Assembly (NCBI RefSeq): GCF_007748115.1
Contig: NZ_CP036289.1
Coordinates: forward strand, 5,642,001 to 5,706,000
Direction of reading: 5' to 3'
Origin: Bremerella volcania
GTDB taxonomy: Bacteria > Planctomycetota > Planctomycetia > Pirellulales > Pirellulaceae
Length of the DNA stretch: 64,000 nt
Position numbers and translations under genes: made by a program
Notes under the pieces: generated by a model
What the model was told of the DNA's origin: nothing
Database searches by the model: none
What the model saw: only the letters and a program-made list of their open reading frames with translations
Shown: positions 34,759-44,374 of the stretch, in pieces
Layout of the letters: each line of letters starts with the position of its first letter
How positions within the stretch are numbered: position 1 is the stretch's first letter

Positions 34759-36566
34759 TGAGCGCCTCCCACCGCTTGGGGCGACTGATCTTCGGCAATT
34801 CGTACGGGATCTTCCTCAAGGGCTTCTTCAGAATTGGTCGCCGCGATTAACTCATGGCGTTGTACCTGACCGTCTCCATCTTGGTCGGCGCTGGTATATT
34901 TCTCTCCGCCATTGGCAGCCAGTTCATCGGCAGAAAGAACACCGTCATTGTTCGCATCAAAGTTCTTCAGCACTCGATCGACCAATTGCGTTTCCCCGCC
35001 AGACTGGTTGGCTTCGCCGGGGCTCTTCTCTGGCGAAGGTTTGCCGGGACTTCGCCCCGGTGGTCCCTTTCGCTCGCCACCCTCTTTTCGCTTTGGATTA
35101 ATCTGCTCAGGCGGCAACTCTGGCATCTCGACGGAATCCAATAAACGGCGAGGACTCATCGAGACGTATTCCCCCGCCTCAAGTCCACTATTAACAACGA
35201 CGAAACGATTGTTGCTTGGTCCAAGATCCACCTTCCTGGGTTCGATATCCTCAGCACTCTTGCGAATCATGCAATAGTACTCATCGCCGTAGGGCATGAC
35301 GGACTGCACTGGCACCATCAACACATCATCTTTGCTATCGACGTGAATCGCAACATTGGCCGTCAAACCAGGTTTAATTTGACGCGGCGTGCCGTCAATG
35401 GTTACCACGGCGGCGTAGCGCTTGATCTGAGCACCAAACCGGCTGATTGGTTCGGGATACTCGTTGACCTTTGTCACGGTGCCGGCCAACTTCAAACCAT
35501 CAAAAGCATCAAGCGTGATCGTCGCTTTCATGCCCGCGTCGACCATGGCGACTCGCGATTCATTAATCAGCACGTGAACTTGCATCGCGCTATAGTCCGG
35601 CAGACGAATAATCGTTTGACGTTCCCGCACCGATGTTCCTGGTTCAACGATAAACTCCGAGGCTTCCCGGTTACCGCGTTCATTGGCGTAAACCACTTGA
35701 CCTGAAGCAGGCGCCGTGATCGTGCAGTTCTTGATCTGCTCCAAGAAGAAGTCGAGTCGCTTTTGCTCGATGGAGTTTCGCTCCTTGGCCGACTCTAAAT
35801 CTGCTTTGGCAACGCCGATGGCGCTCTCGAGTTCCTTGATCTTCTTGTGTTTCGTCTGCTCGATGAGCACCGATAGCTTGAGTTTGGCGTTTTCGAGTTC
35901 AATCTTCGCCTTATCCACGGCGAACTTATCCCCTTCCAACTGAAGCGAAGTCACGAATCCTTTCGCCGCGAGACGCGAGCTGTAAGCGTAGTATTCCTCG
36001 GCGCGTCGGAGCGTTTCTTCGGCGAACTTGATTTCCGCTTCAAGTTCCTTCTTCTCTTGCACGAATAAACCGTCCACGTACTCCGTCATCGCGATTTGAG
36101 CTGCTTCGAGTTCGTTCTGGGCCTTAGATAGACCGGCAACGGAACCACTTAGATCAAGTCGCTGGAGTTTTGCCTCCTCCTCCAGTGCCGACGAATCGAG
36201 TCGGACCAAAACATCACCAGGCTCAACCATCTTGCCTTCTTCGATCACCCACAGGATCTCGAAGTTGTTCAAGTCGCGATAACCCCGCACGACCGACATC
36301 ACGTCAACATTCCGGGCACTCTCAACTTCACCTTTCTCTACAACGTCGTGGACGAAGTCACCCACCGCCACCTGATGGAACATCTCGTCCTCGACGACTG
36401 GTCCCTTCTTACCGGCAGTGTAGAAGTAGATGCCAGCAGCCCCCGCAATGACGAGGCAAACAACAGCAGCCTTGGCGAAATATCCCCTCCTAGCTGGTCG
36501 ACAATGTCGAGGTCGCAGAGCAGGGATCTTTAGTGAACGCAGCAAACTAGACGGAAAGCTAGCCAT
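34755..36566 (-). CDS. MacA-like efflux adaptor with C-terminal EF-hand pair
   Basis: A 603-residue periplasmic adaptor anchored by an N-terminal membrane helix (about residues 30-50). The lipoyl and coiled-coil hairpin of the HlyD/MacA family follow (GDVLVRLDSSALEEEAKLQR to LTAPASGQVVY-like), and then the beta-barrel and MP domains. Ordinary MacA proteins end there, but this one adds a Pro/Lys-rich linker and two EF-hand loops near residues 550-590 (DANNDGVLSADE, DQDGDGQVQRHE). These would lie in the periplasm. The stop overlaps the ATPase start. A Ca2+-responsive adaptor is inference. Confidence 0.88.
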   Translation of the reverse strand: MASFPSSLLRSLKIPALRPRHCRPARRGYFAKAAVVCLVIAGAAGIYFYTAGKKGPVVEDEMFHQVAVGDFVHDVVEKGEVESARNVDVMSVVRGYRDLNNFEILWVIEEGKMVEPGDVLVRLDSSALEEEAKLQRLDLSGSVAGLSKAQNELEAAQIAMTEYVDGLFVQEKKELEAEIKFAEETLRRAEEYYAYSSRLAAKGFVTSLQLEGDKFAVDKAKIELENAKLKLSVLIEQTKHKKIKELESAIGVAKADLESAKERNSIEQKRLDFFLEQIKNCTITAPASGQVVYANERGNREASEFIVEPGTSVRERQTIIRLPDYSAMQVHVLINESRVAMVDAGMKATITLDAFDGLKLAGTVTKVNEYPEPISRFGAQIKRYAAVVTIDGTPRQIKPGLTANVAIHVDSKDDVLMVPVQSVMPYGDEYYCMIRKSAEDIEPRKVDLGPSNNRFVVVNSGLEAGEYVSMSPRRLLDSVEMPELPPEQINPKRKEGGERKGPPGRSPGKPSPEKSPGEANQSGGETQLVDRVLKNFDANNDGVLSADELAANGGEKYTSADQDGDGQVQRHELIAATNSEEALEEDPVRIAEDQSPQAVGGAQ

Positions 36567-37001
36567 GGAAGTTTCTCAACGAAGGTAGGATGCACGGACC
36601 TAACCATGGATTTCCGTGCATAAAGCTTAAGAAGGAAGGGAGTGTGCCAGGAAGGCACCTGTAAGTTTACCAAACAATGAGCCGAGGTTAACCTCAAAAA
36701 CCACCGCAATTCACAATATCCGCTCCTCCTAACCCATTGGTCAGAAGGTAGTTACCGAAAAATTTTAGGGTGGATCACCACTCATTGGGTATAGATCGAC
36801 TCCCGAAGTACTTCACCCAGATGAAACCCCGATAAGTCGTGGAAGATTCTGCCAAATCTCGAAAGATTGTTAAAACGGCTATCAGGCAGGTAAGTAAACT
36901 CTTCTGTAACAGCGTTTTACGTAATTCCGCGCAGAGATCTTAAGCAAGGTCGCCTGGGATGTATAGATAAAGAGTCCGGAATGTGCCTTTCCAATTGCCA
37001 T
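36567..37001. promoter_or_regulatory. Intergenic region with three inverted repeats, before the efflux adaptor
   Basis: This 435-base gap separates tolC from the adaptor gene within the efflux locus. It holds ATGCACGGA/TCCGTGCAT (36590-36598 and 36613-36621), GTGCC/GGCAC (36644-36658) and the perfect 12-base palindrome GAGGTTAACCTC (36684-36695). These lie 24-130 bases before the adaptor start, on the likely promoter side, and are candidate sites for the MarR regulator encoded nearby. Confidence 0.5.
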
Positions 37002-39782
37002 CTATTTGGGGGGATCTAACCGCAGGTCTACGGCTTCAACGCTTGTCGGCTTAAGCTCGCCTGGTGGAGGAGGAAGCTCAGCGGGCTCAGCTCCGTCGAC
37101 TTCCAGCTGCAATCCGCCCGAGGACTCGATCTCCTCGGGAACGCCTGACGAAAGATCAGACTCTTCCGATAGTTCCGGGATTTCGTGGTCAAACTGCATC
37201 TGCTGAAGTTTCTCTTCCCAATACGATCCCTCAATCGGGCCCGGATCGATCCAAACACCTCGTTCGTCCAGCTGAATCGTTCCCATATCGACATCGAGAC
37301 CGCGCCGGAGAACTTCGTAGTTGACGCCCACCGAGAGGAAATCGTTCTGCGCGGAAAGAAGACTGTCTAACGCGTTCAACAAGTCACGAGCAGTACTCGA
37401 GTCGAATTGCTGATTGTTCTGGTTGGGCTTGGCAGGCTCCTGTAATCGCAACTGCGTTCGTTCGACCTGAGAGATCGCCACCTGAACCGCAGCCCGCCGC
37501 AGCTCGAAATTGATACGATTCAAGTCGAGCGTACGAATGGTGTCGCGAAGCCCTTGGCTGATGAAGTCTCGGTACTGATAATAAGCCCTGCGTGTCCGTT
37601 GATATTGGATTTGAGCTTCTCGATAGTTGTTTCGTTCCACCAATCGCGTGAGCGGGGCGTCCCACTCAAGGCCAGCTCGCAGCCGACCATTATCGCTGTT
37701 GAACTTGACGGGGTTATCCCCGATGTTGCCTATCTCGCCGGTAAAAACGATGTCGAGATCACTCATGAGATCGTTCGCGACGACTTGTATGTTTCGCCAC
37801 GAGTCGACATAGGCCGCTTGGGCATTCATCCAGTCGAGACGATAAACCCGTGCCACATCGAGCGCGGTATCCGACGAGATATCGACAGGGACAAGCGAAA
37901 CGGTTTCGGCTCGGGCACGAGCTTGAACCAGTGACAATCCCAAGACATCGGAAATAAGTGTCGTGATTTCATCCGGCACGGGATCGAACACGGCAAGCTT
38001 TGCCTGACCGTACAACTGCTTGGGCTGCATCGCCGGCCCGCTTTCGATCAGCTTGCCGACGTTCGCGTTGATTTCGTCCAGGATCGTCGTGTGTTGGGCG
38101 AATCGTACTTTCAGATCGGCAAGCACCGTTCGAAGCTGGGGGGGAAGTTCCTCCAGCCGGCGCGTACTGAGCACGCCCCCAGAGACCGTTTCGTCTTGAA
38201 CGTTTTCGCTGTACCCAGCAAGCTTCTCGGTAATCTCTTCGAGATCTTCGATGCGGGCCGGCAGAGCCTCCTCCAGACGCGAGACGTCTTGCTCGACCAG
38301 CGGAAAGAAGTCTTCCTGAACCAGTTGCAGAATCACCTTCAACTGCTGCGTCAAAGTTTGCACCGCCTTAAGCCGTGCTTCAACTTCCTCGTCCCAGACC
38401 AACTCGGGTTCCAGCGGTAGATTCGGATCGATCTCTTCCGGATCTGGCAAGACTTCCAGAATGGAATTCCCCACCGTGATCTGAATGTCGTTCAGCTTGT
38501 TAGTCACCGGAGTAAACGCCGGATCGATCAGGTTAAATTGGTCAAAGAAGGGATCTCGCTCCAACTCTAAATTCAACTCAGGCGGAAGCCCCATGTCGAT
38601 CTTGAACTGATCCAACGAATTCGCCAGCTGCGTCTTGTTCGACAACAAAGAGCTTTGTGTTTGAAAGAGAGACTGCCGGGTAAGTTCCACCTGGAACGAG
38701 TCGATACGCCCTGCCTCGAACAGTGCTTCCAACTGGGCCAGGCTGCTGCGTAGCGACGCGATGTTGCTTTCCTGGTTGCGAATGGTTTGTTGTCGCTGCA
38801 GCAAACCGTAATAACCACCCACACCAAACGAACCATTGGGCCCGATCGAGGGAAGCCCTCCACCAACGCGAGGCCCGGCGGTTAACCCACGCCCGGCAAC
38901 GATATCGAGATAGAAGGATTGATTGAATCGTTCCATATCGCGAACAGCCGCAAGCAGATTTCGTTCCTGTTGGGTAAGGTTCTCGAGAACCACCTTACGA
39001 CCACCGCCACGTAGTAACGGTTGCACAAGCGAGAAGTCGATCAAACTGTTGACCGAATCGGTATTGGGACCCGAAAACTCCCACATCATGCTATTGGCGA
39101 AACCAACCACCAATTGTCCTCCGGTCGCAAACAGCTTTTCCATCTGAATGTTGCGGGTATTCGTTTCCAGCACACTCGACGAGTTCCCGCCCCCGCGTTC
39201 GGGGCCGTCCGCCGTGTAGAAGACTTCATAGCCTCCGAAGAACTGGGCATCGAATCGAAAACGTTCGAAGCTGACATCGAGTGCTGACAGGTAGAGGTCT
39301 TCCAACTCTCGTTGGTAAGTAGGGGAATTCAATCGTGCCAGTTCCACGGCGCGATCAACGTTCAAAACCAATTCCCCTTCTTCGTTCAACGGAAGATAAG
39401 CCATCCAGTTGGGATTGGCGACTTCGTCCGTAACGCCCTCATTTTCCCAGCCCCAGTAGGCTGGCTTGTGATCTACCACATGCATGAATTGATTGGCGGC
39501 CGGGTCATCCAACGGCATTGGAGGGCAATCAGGACTGAATGGATCAAACATTCGGGACTGCGGGCTAGGATCAATCGAGGTCCGATTCAGGTGCCACCGA
39601 GGATCATTATTCTTCTCGGCAACCAGATGGTACGCGTCGTCGTCTGCCTGGACTCGGTAAAACCCCGGCGAGTGGCAGCCCACTACAAAGAGCACGCTCA
39701 TCAACAACGCCATCGCAACCCAACAGCTCGGAATGGGCGATAGCGGAAGATTGGCTCGATTTCGGGATGGATTGATTCGCAT
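37002..39782 (-). CDS. TolC-family outer-membrane efflux lipoprotein, unusually long
   Basis: A 926-residue TolC/OEP protein, twice the usual length. The start is the ATG at 39782, with AGGGAG just before it; a longer frame reaches into the MarR gene and is rejected. The lipobox VVGC gives a probable lipidated Cys. Typical OEP repeats are visible at both ends (NLTQQERNLLAAVRDMERF, LVERNNYREAQIQYQRTRRAYYQYRDF). Between the two repeats lies an inserted region of about 250 residues (roughly 430-690) with Glu-rich helices. It is preceded by marR (14-base gap). Confidence 0.85.
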   Translation of the reverse strand: MRINPSRNRANLPLSPIPSCWVAMALLMSVLFVVGCHSPGFYRVQADDDAYHLVAEKNNDPRWHLNRTSIDPSPQSRMFDPFSPDCPPMPLDDPAANQFMHVVDHKPAYWGWENEGVTDEVANPNWMAYLPLNEEGELVLNVDRAVELARLNSPTYQRELEDLYLSALDVSFERFRFDAQFFGGYEVFYTADGPERGGGNSSSVLETNTRNIQMEKLFATGGQLVVGFANSMMWEFSGPNTDSVNSLIDFSLVQPLLRGGGRKVVLENLTQQERNLLAAVRDMERFNQSFYLDIVAGRGLTAGPRVGGGLPSIGPNGSFGVGGYYGLLQRQQTIRNQESNIASLRSSLAQLEALFEAGRIDSFQVELTRQSLFQTQSSLLSNKTQLANSLDQFKIDMGLPPELNLELERDPFFDQFNLIDPAFTPVTNKLNDIQITVGNSILEVLPDPEEIDPNLPLEPELVWDEEVEARLKAVQTLTQQLKVILQLVQEDFFPLVEQDVSRLEEALPARIEDLEEITEKLAGYSENVQDETVSGGVLSTRRLEELPPQLRTVLADLKVRFAQHTTILDEINANVGKLIESGPAMQPKQLYGQAKLAVFDPVPDEITTLISDVLGLSLVQARARAETVSLVPVDISSDTALDVARVYRLDWMNAQAAYVDSWRNIQVVANDLMSDLDIVFTGEIGNIGDNPVKFNSDNGRLRAGLEWDAPLTRLVERNNYREAQIQYQRTRRAYYQYRDFISQGLRDTIRTLDLNRINFELRRAAVQVAISQVERTQLRLQEPAKPNQNNQQFDSSTARDLLNALDSLLSAQNDFLSVGVNYEVLRRGLDVDMGTIQLDERGVWIDPGPIEGSYWEEKLQQMQFDHEIPELSEESDLSSGVPEEIESSGGLQLEVDGAEPAELPPPPGELKPTSVEAVDLRLDPPK

Positions 39783-39796
39783 GCTGGCCCATCTCC

Positions 39797-40306
39797 CTAT
39801 GCGGCGTGGGATTTGACAGGGGAAACCGACGATGCTACTGCTTGGGTATTCAACGAATCGCCAAGCAGTGCGACCAATTGCCGAAATCCTTCCAGCAGCG
39901 TTCGCGGATCGACGGGAAGCTGATCGAATTGCCAAGCTTCGTGAAATCGAGGAAGGATTGCTTCAAGTCTGCGATTGCCGTCGTCGGTAAGCGTCCAGTA
40001 CTGGCGCCGCCGATCACGTTCATCGCGACTGGCTTCAATCCAATCCTCTTGCCGAAGTTGCTCGACCAGATTGCTCAGCTGAGCCGGAGAAAGCCCCACG
40101 GTCTTGGCCAACTTGGACTGCGGCAGGGGCCGATCCAAGTTTTGCTGGCACAACACCAAAACGAAAAAGGCATTTTCTGAGAGAGAAAACGGTGAAACCA
40201 CTTCCGCGATCGCAGCCCGCATCGTTTTCTCACATGACGCCATTTCAATGGCCATACGAATCAATTCCACCGCCACATGTGGCGATGTTCGCTCCGAGTT
40301 TGCCAT
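39797..40306 (-). CDS. MarR-family transcriptional regulator
   Basis: A 169-residue winged-helix repressor. The DNA-binding region is QSKLAKTVGLSPAQLSNLVEQLRQEDWIEASRDERDRRRQYWTLT, with the Arg-rich wing of the MarR family, and helices at both ends give the dimer interface. It sits directly upstream of tolC with a 14-base gap, so it probably controls the efflux locus and itself. Binding ligand unknown. Confidence 0.92.
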   Translation of the reverse strand: MANSERTSPHVAVELIRMAIEMASCEKTMRAAIAEVVSPFSLSENAFFVLVLCQQNLDRPLPQSKLAKTVGLSPAQLSNLVEQLRQEDWIEASRDERDRRRQYWTLTDDGNRRLEAILPRFHEAWQFDQLPVDPRTLLEGFRQLVALLGDSLNTQAVASSVSPVKSHAA

Positions 40307-40784
40307 GGGAAGCTTCCCTGAGTTCAGCCGGAACGCCCACGGTCATCGATCCGTTAGAATCGGAAGATCCGCAGGCGCAAAAAACATTCGGTAGCGAACC
40401 ATCCCGGGGAAGAACGTTCCGCTATCGATAAGGTTTCGGCCGAAAACCGTTCGGACTTGAACGATTTTGCGGGTTGTAGCGGCCATGAAAGATGCAGAAC
40501 ACGACCTAACCATTTGCTATAAATAGGGTTAAGCCTAAAACCCCCTCAATCGAAGCCGTTTGACTGCCCAGACTTCCCAATTTATGATCTCGGAGTCTTT
40601 TCTATGGAATGCCATGGCAATTTCCGTGAAAAGTCTTGGGTCTGAAGTACAATACACGGATGGATTTGCGCGGACAGGTAAGGACTGACGGTCCAAACAG
40701 CCGATTGCCCGCGTACAAAACAGATCCAACCCCTTCCCTTTTCTGTCACTGTTACGATCGTCAACTCCCAGAACTTAAGCCCAC
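40307..40784. other. Divergent region between marR and the coiled-coil membrane protein
   Basis: There is no credible gene in these 478 bases. It contains the palindromes GAACGTTC at 40412-40419 and TTTCGGCCGAAA at 40434-40445, about 105-140 bases before marR. They could be operators, but no promoter boxes were placed with confidence. Confidence 0.4.
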
Positions 40785-42278
40785 ATGACCGTCTTTTACA
40801 TTGTCATTGCCGTGCTCGTTCTGCTGTTCGGGATTTTCTCGTACCTGAACGCGGCTAACTGGAATGTTCTGCATGTGTTGGGTCTTTTCCTAACCTTCGG
40901 TGCAGCCTTTGCTTATTTGGTTTTGGCCGCCGCCGTGCTGCGAACCGAATCGAGTTGGAAGAAACTAGCCGAACAGAAAGATAAGGAACTGAATCAAGCT
41001 GTTTCCCAGGTGGAACTTCTTGAAACGGGTCGAACCGTCAATCCGCAATCAGGTCGCTTGGAATCGGTGGACGATCCAACCGACAGCCTGGTTGGTGCCA
41101 AAGCAGAACTCAAACGAGTCATGTATGACCGCGGCCGTTTGTGGAGAAACGTCACCCGTGGTGCGATCAACAACAATCAAGTTGGCCTAACGCTTCCTCC
41201 AGTCCAGGCACCCGTGACGAATAACCCAGCCGGCGGTGCTGCTGCTCCTGCATCTGTGCCAACGCAGCGATCGTTGGCACCGGATGACATCGTTTATGCG
41301 TTCGGACAAATGAATCACCCGGAAGATCCCACGCTGAACGTTCCGGCTTACTTCATTGGCGAATTCGTCGTTCGCACGATTCAAGATCAGAACATGACCG
41401 TCGAATCGACGACGAAACTGGACCGAGCTCAGCAACAAACGCTGAATTTGCCGAATCAGTGGATGCTGTATGACAAGATGCCGGTCGACGATCATGAAGT
41501 CTTCGACGACATGGACGATGCGCAACTGGCCTCCCTGATTCGCGGCGCATGCTCGCGGATGGGGCTCCCTCAGCCGATGCAGGACGAAGTGCTCACCAGC
41601 ATCCAACGTAACGGCGAACCAGCCGGTGCCGACGATCCTGAAATTGCCGTGATGAGCAGAGTCACCTTCCAGCAGGATTACGAAGTGCCCGTCGATGCCC
41701 AGGTCGACACCTCAGGCATTACCCAGGAATTTGAGCCTGCATCGGGCTTGGCTGCCGCGGCATTCCTGAAGCAGGGAGAGCCAACCAAATTCACCAAGGG
41801 GGACCAGGTCATCCTGTCGACCTCGCGTGATCCAGGCAAGGCGCTCGTCGATCAAGGGATCGTTACCGTTGACGAGAAGGTCTATATTCGACCCCTCAAC
41901 GACTTCGTATTCCAGTTCCATGCGTACAAATCGCAAGTCGAAGACATGCGTGACACGGCTTACACGTTGAACGAAGACATCAAGATGTTGACCGAAGCCG
42001 ACAACATCGCCAAGGACGTCATCGCCTACCGCGAGCAGGAAAAGGCCAATCTTCAGGCCGACAAAGACAAGGTCGTTTACGAGCAGGAACAGATTGCCGA
42101 GTACAAGCAAAAACTGCTTAGCTTCCTGACCGAAACCTTGAAGGTCAACAGCCGGCTATATCGCACCAATCAAACGCTGGTCGAAGAACTTCAGCGTGCC
42201 AGCGATGCTGTTTTGCGGAAGCTGGGCCAGGAAGAACTCGACAAGGCCGATCCTGATTCGCTGACGCTGGCCTACTAA
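40785..42278 (+). CDS. Coiled-coil membrane protein of unknown function
   Basis: I do not recognise this 497-residue protein. It has two membrane helices at residues 3-20 and 30-50, a hydrophilic central part of about 250 residues without a clear fold name, and a long coiled coil from about 390 to the end (DNIAKDVIAYREQEKANLQADKDKV and following). The coiled coil faces the cytoplasm or periplasm depending on topology. It has no SD-like sequence before its ATG. The rhomboid protease gene follows 240 bases later on the same strand. A structural or adaptor role is a guess. Confidence 0.65.
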   Translation: MTVFYIVIAVLVLLFGIFSYLNAANWNVLHVLGLFLTFGAAFAYLVLAAAVLRTESSWKKLAEQKDKELNQAVSQVELLETGRTVNPQSGRLESVDDPTDSLVGAKAELKRVMYDRGRLWRNVTRGAINNNQVGLTLPPVQAPVTNNPAGGAAAPASVPTQRSLAPDDIVYAFGQMNHPEDPTLNVPAYFIGEFVVRTIQDQNMTVESTTKLDRAQQQTLNLPNQWMLYDKMPVDDHEVFDDMDDAQLASLIRGACSRMGLPQPMQDEVLTSIQRNGEPAGADDPEIAVMSRVTFQQDYEVPVDAQVDTSGITQEFEPASGLAAAAFLKQGEPTKFTKGDQVILSTSRDPGKALVDQGIVTVDEKVYIRPLNDFVFQFHAYKSQVEDMRDTAYTLNEDIKMLTEADNIAKDVIAYREQEKANLQADKDKVVYEQEQIAEYKQKLLSFLTETLKVNSRLYRTNQTLVEELQRASDAVLRKLGQEELDKADPDSLTLAY

Positions 42279-42518
42279 TTTCACCAGTTTCTCATCTCCA
42301 CGCCGCTGTCGAGTCCCTCGATTGACGAGTTTAGGTGGTTTCGTGGGTAACGCGAAATCGCTTTAAGCTATCAGTCCGCATGACTTTGCAGCTTCTGGCC
42401 AAATCCATCCACGAGAAGCCGCACTGCACTTTTCTCTTCTGCGCACCTAAGATAGTTTGAATGGATGCACGGCCATTGCTGTGCGCGTGCTACCTCGAAT
42501 CTTTGTTTTGGTTGGGAA

Positions 42519-43379
42519 ATGGGCCTCTACGATCGGGAATATTATCGCGAAAACGATGGACAGATGTCCTTCTCTATGGGAGGCCAGTCCGCCACAATGC
42601 TGCTGGTCTACATCAACGTAGGCGTTTTCCTGGTCGATTGGCTTCTTCAGTTGGACCTCGCCCGATGGCTGGGCGTTCACGATTCGACGCTTTATCAACC
42701 GTGGATGTGGTTTCAGTACCTGACCTACGGGTTTCTTCACGCGATCTCCGGCCCCCACGCTGGCTGGCACATTTTCGGCAATATGTTCATGCTGTGGATG
42801 TTTGGTCGTATCGTTGAAACCCGCACCGGCAAAGCCGAATTCCTGAAGTTGTATTTGCTGAGCGTCGTCGTCTGCGGGATCGCCTGGAACGCCATCGTTG
42901 TCCTACTCGGCCAGAACGCGGGCCCGATGGTGGGTGCCTCCGGGGCCGTATCGACGATCTTCGCGCTGTTCGTCTGCCTGTATCCCAAGATGACCGTCTA
43001 CCTGGGCTTCCTGATTCCCGTTCCCGCTTGGGTGGTAGGCGCGATCATGCTGCTGTCCAATGTCTTTGGGCAGCAAGATGACATCGCCTATTCGGCTCAC
43101 TTGGCGGGAATCGGTCTGGGCGTGGCCTACTTCTTCAGTGGCATCCAACTGGGGCAGTTCATCCCCAGCAAGCTGGCCCTTCCGAAGTGGTCATTGCGGT
43201 CACGTCCGAAGCTACGGATTCATACCGAGGAAGAAGATTTCGATCCCTACAACGACTCGGACGAAGAAGCCGAACGCATTCTGGAAAAGGTGAATCAATC
43301 CGGGATGGAGTCGCTTAGCGAGGCCGAGCGAAAGAAACTGGAAGCCTACAGCCGCAGGATGCGGCAAAAATTGAGCTGA
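42519..43379 (+). CDS. Rhomboid-family intramembrane serine protease
   Basis: A 286-residue membrane protease. Ser141 is in MVGASGAVSTIF and His194 in YSAHLAGIGLG, giving the Ser-His dyad; HxxxN (His84-Asn88) in HIFGNMFMLWM is also present. About six membrane helices are visible. The C-terminal 70 residues are hydrophilic and Glu-rich (EEEDFDPYNDSDEEAERI). The start is the ATG at 42519, because upstream codons do not look like protein. Its substrate is unknown. Confidence 0.92.
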   Translation: MGLYDREYYRENDGQMSFSMGGQSATMLLVYINVGVFLVDWLLQLDLARWLGVHDSTLYQPWMWFQYLTYGFLHAISGPHAGWHIFGNMFMLWMFGRIVETRTGKAEFLKLYLLSVVVCGIAWNAIVVLLGQNAGPMVGASGAVSTIFALFVCLYPKMTVYLGFLIPVPAWVVGAIMLLSNVFGQQDDIAYSAHLAGIGLGVAYFFSGIQLGQFIPSKLALPKWSLRSRPKLRIHTEEEDFDPYNDSDEEAERILEKVNQSGMESLSEAERKKLEAYSRRMRQKLS

Positions 43380-43411
43380 CGAATTTCCGACTGGGCCCCC
43401 AAGGTGCATGG

Positions 43412-44374
43412 ATGTCTGCTGGGCGAAACAACTCGAAAACTATCTTAGGGCTAGGCTTGGTCTGTCTCATCTCTGGGGCAGCGATCTACCTCACCTACGG
43501 GCAAAACGTCGATTCAGCACCTCCTTCGCTTGCTGTCCCAGCCAACGTCGAAGCGGAAGTTGACACCGATCCGATCTTAATCCCAGGCGGAACATATTTA
43601 ATTGGCAGCGATACAGGGCCACGCGATACGCGGCCGGCTCGAAGCATCCACCTGACGCCATTTCGGATCGATCGCACCGAAGTGACGAACGCCATGTTCG
43701 CGGAATTCGTTCAAGCAACCGGCTACCAAACCGACGCAGAAAGACGAGGATACAGCCTATGCTTTGACGAGACCTCTCGCCAATTCACCCGTCAGGATGG
43801 AGCCAACTGGCAACATCCCGATGGGCCGGAATCTTCCATCCTCGGTAAAGAGACATTTCCAGTCATTCATGTCTCGTGGTACGACGCGAACGCCTATGCC
43901 AAGTGGGCAGGCAAAAGCCTACCAACCGAATTCCAATGGGAAGCCGCCGCACGGGGACAATCGCTAAGGGGCGACTTTCCGTGGCCCCTCGATTCGAAGT
44001 TACAAGCCCACCAACTCGCAAACCTCTGGCAGGGAGAATTTCCCCTACGCGATCAATCACTGGATGAGTATCACGGGATTGCGCCCGTAGCATCCTTTCC
44101 TGCCTCAGAGCACGGTATCTTTGATCTGGCCGGAAATGTCGCGGAGTGGACTTCCAGCTTCTATGCCGAAGACAGCTATGCCCTAATTGGCGAGGTCGAT
44201 CCCTCAGGAGCAAGCCGCGGAGAAATGCGTGTCACACGCGGTGGCAGTTGGCTCAGTTCCGACCAGACAGGCGTAAGCGAAGCGACCGTCTGGTATCGTG
44301 GAAAGCTTACGCCTGAGACAAGCACGAACTTCACAGGCTTCCGCTGCGTGAGCCGCGACGAGCCATCGCGTTAG
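43412..44374 (+). CDS. SUMF1/FGE-like protein without the catalytic cysteine pair
   Basis: A 320-residue protein with an N-terminal membrane anchor (residues 12-28) and one formylglycine-generating-enzyme-like domain. Family motifs include LTPFRIDRTEVTNAMFAEFV, VIHVSWYDANAYAKWAGKSLPTEFQWEAAAR and GNVAEWTSSFY. The active-site CYRYRC of real FGEs corresponds here to EATVWYRG, so the two Cys are absent; the GFRC near the end stays. Many bacterial relatives use this fold for other reactions or binding. It starts 33 bases after the rhomboid gene and overlaps the aldo/keto reductase end by four bases. Confidence 0.88.
   Translation: MSAGRNNSKTILGLGLVCLISGAAIYLTYGQNVDSAPPSLAVPANVEAEVDTDPILIPGGTYLIGSDTGPRDTRPARSIHLTPFRIDRTEVTNAMFAEFVQATGYQTDAERRGYSLCFDETSRQFTRQDGANWQHPDGPESSILGKETFPVIHVSWYDANAYAKWAGKSLPTEFQWEAAARGQSLRGDFPWPLDSKLQAHQLANLWQGEFPLRDQSLDEYHGIAPVASFPASEHGIFDLAGNVAEWTSSFYAEDSYALIGEVDPSGASRGEMRVTRGGSWLSSDQTGVSEATVWYRGKLTPETSTNFTGFRCVSRDEPSR

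Noticed and set aside
39783-39935. Longer start of tolC
   Set aside because: It runs through the end of marR; the ATG at 39782 has a ribosome-binding site and is followed by a lipobox.
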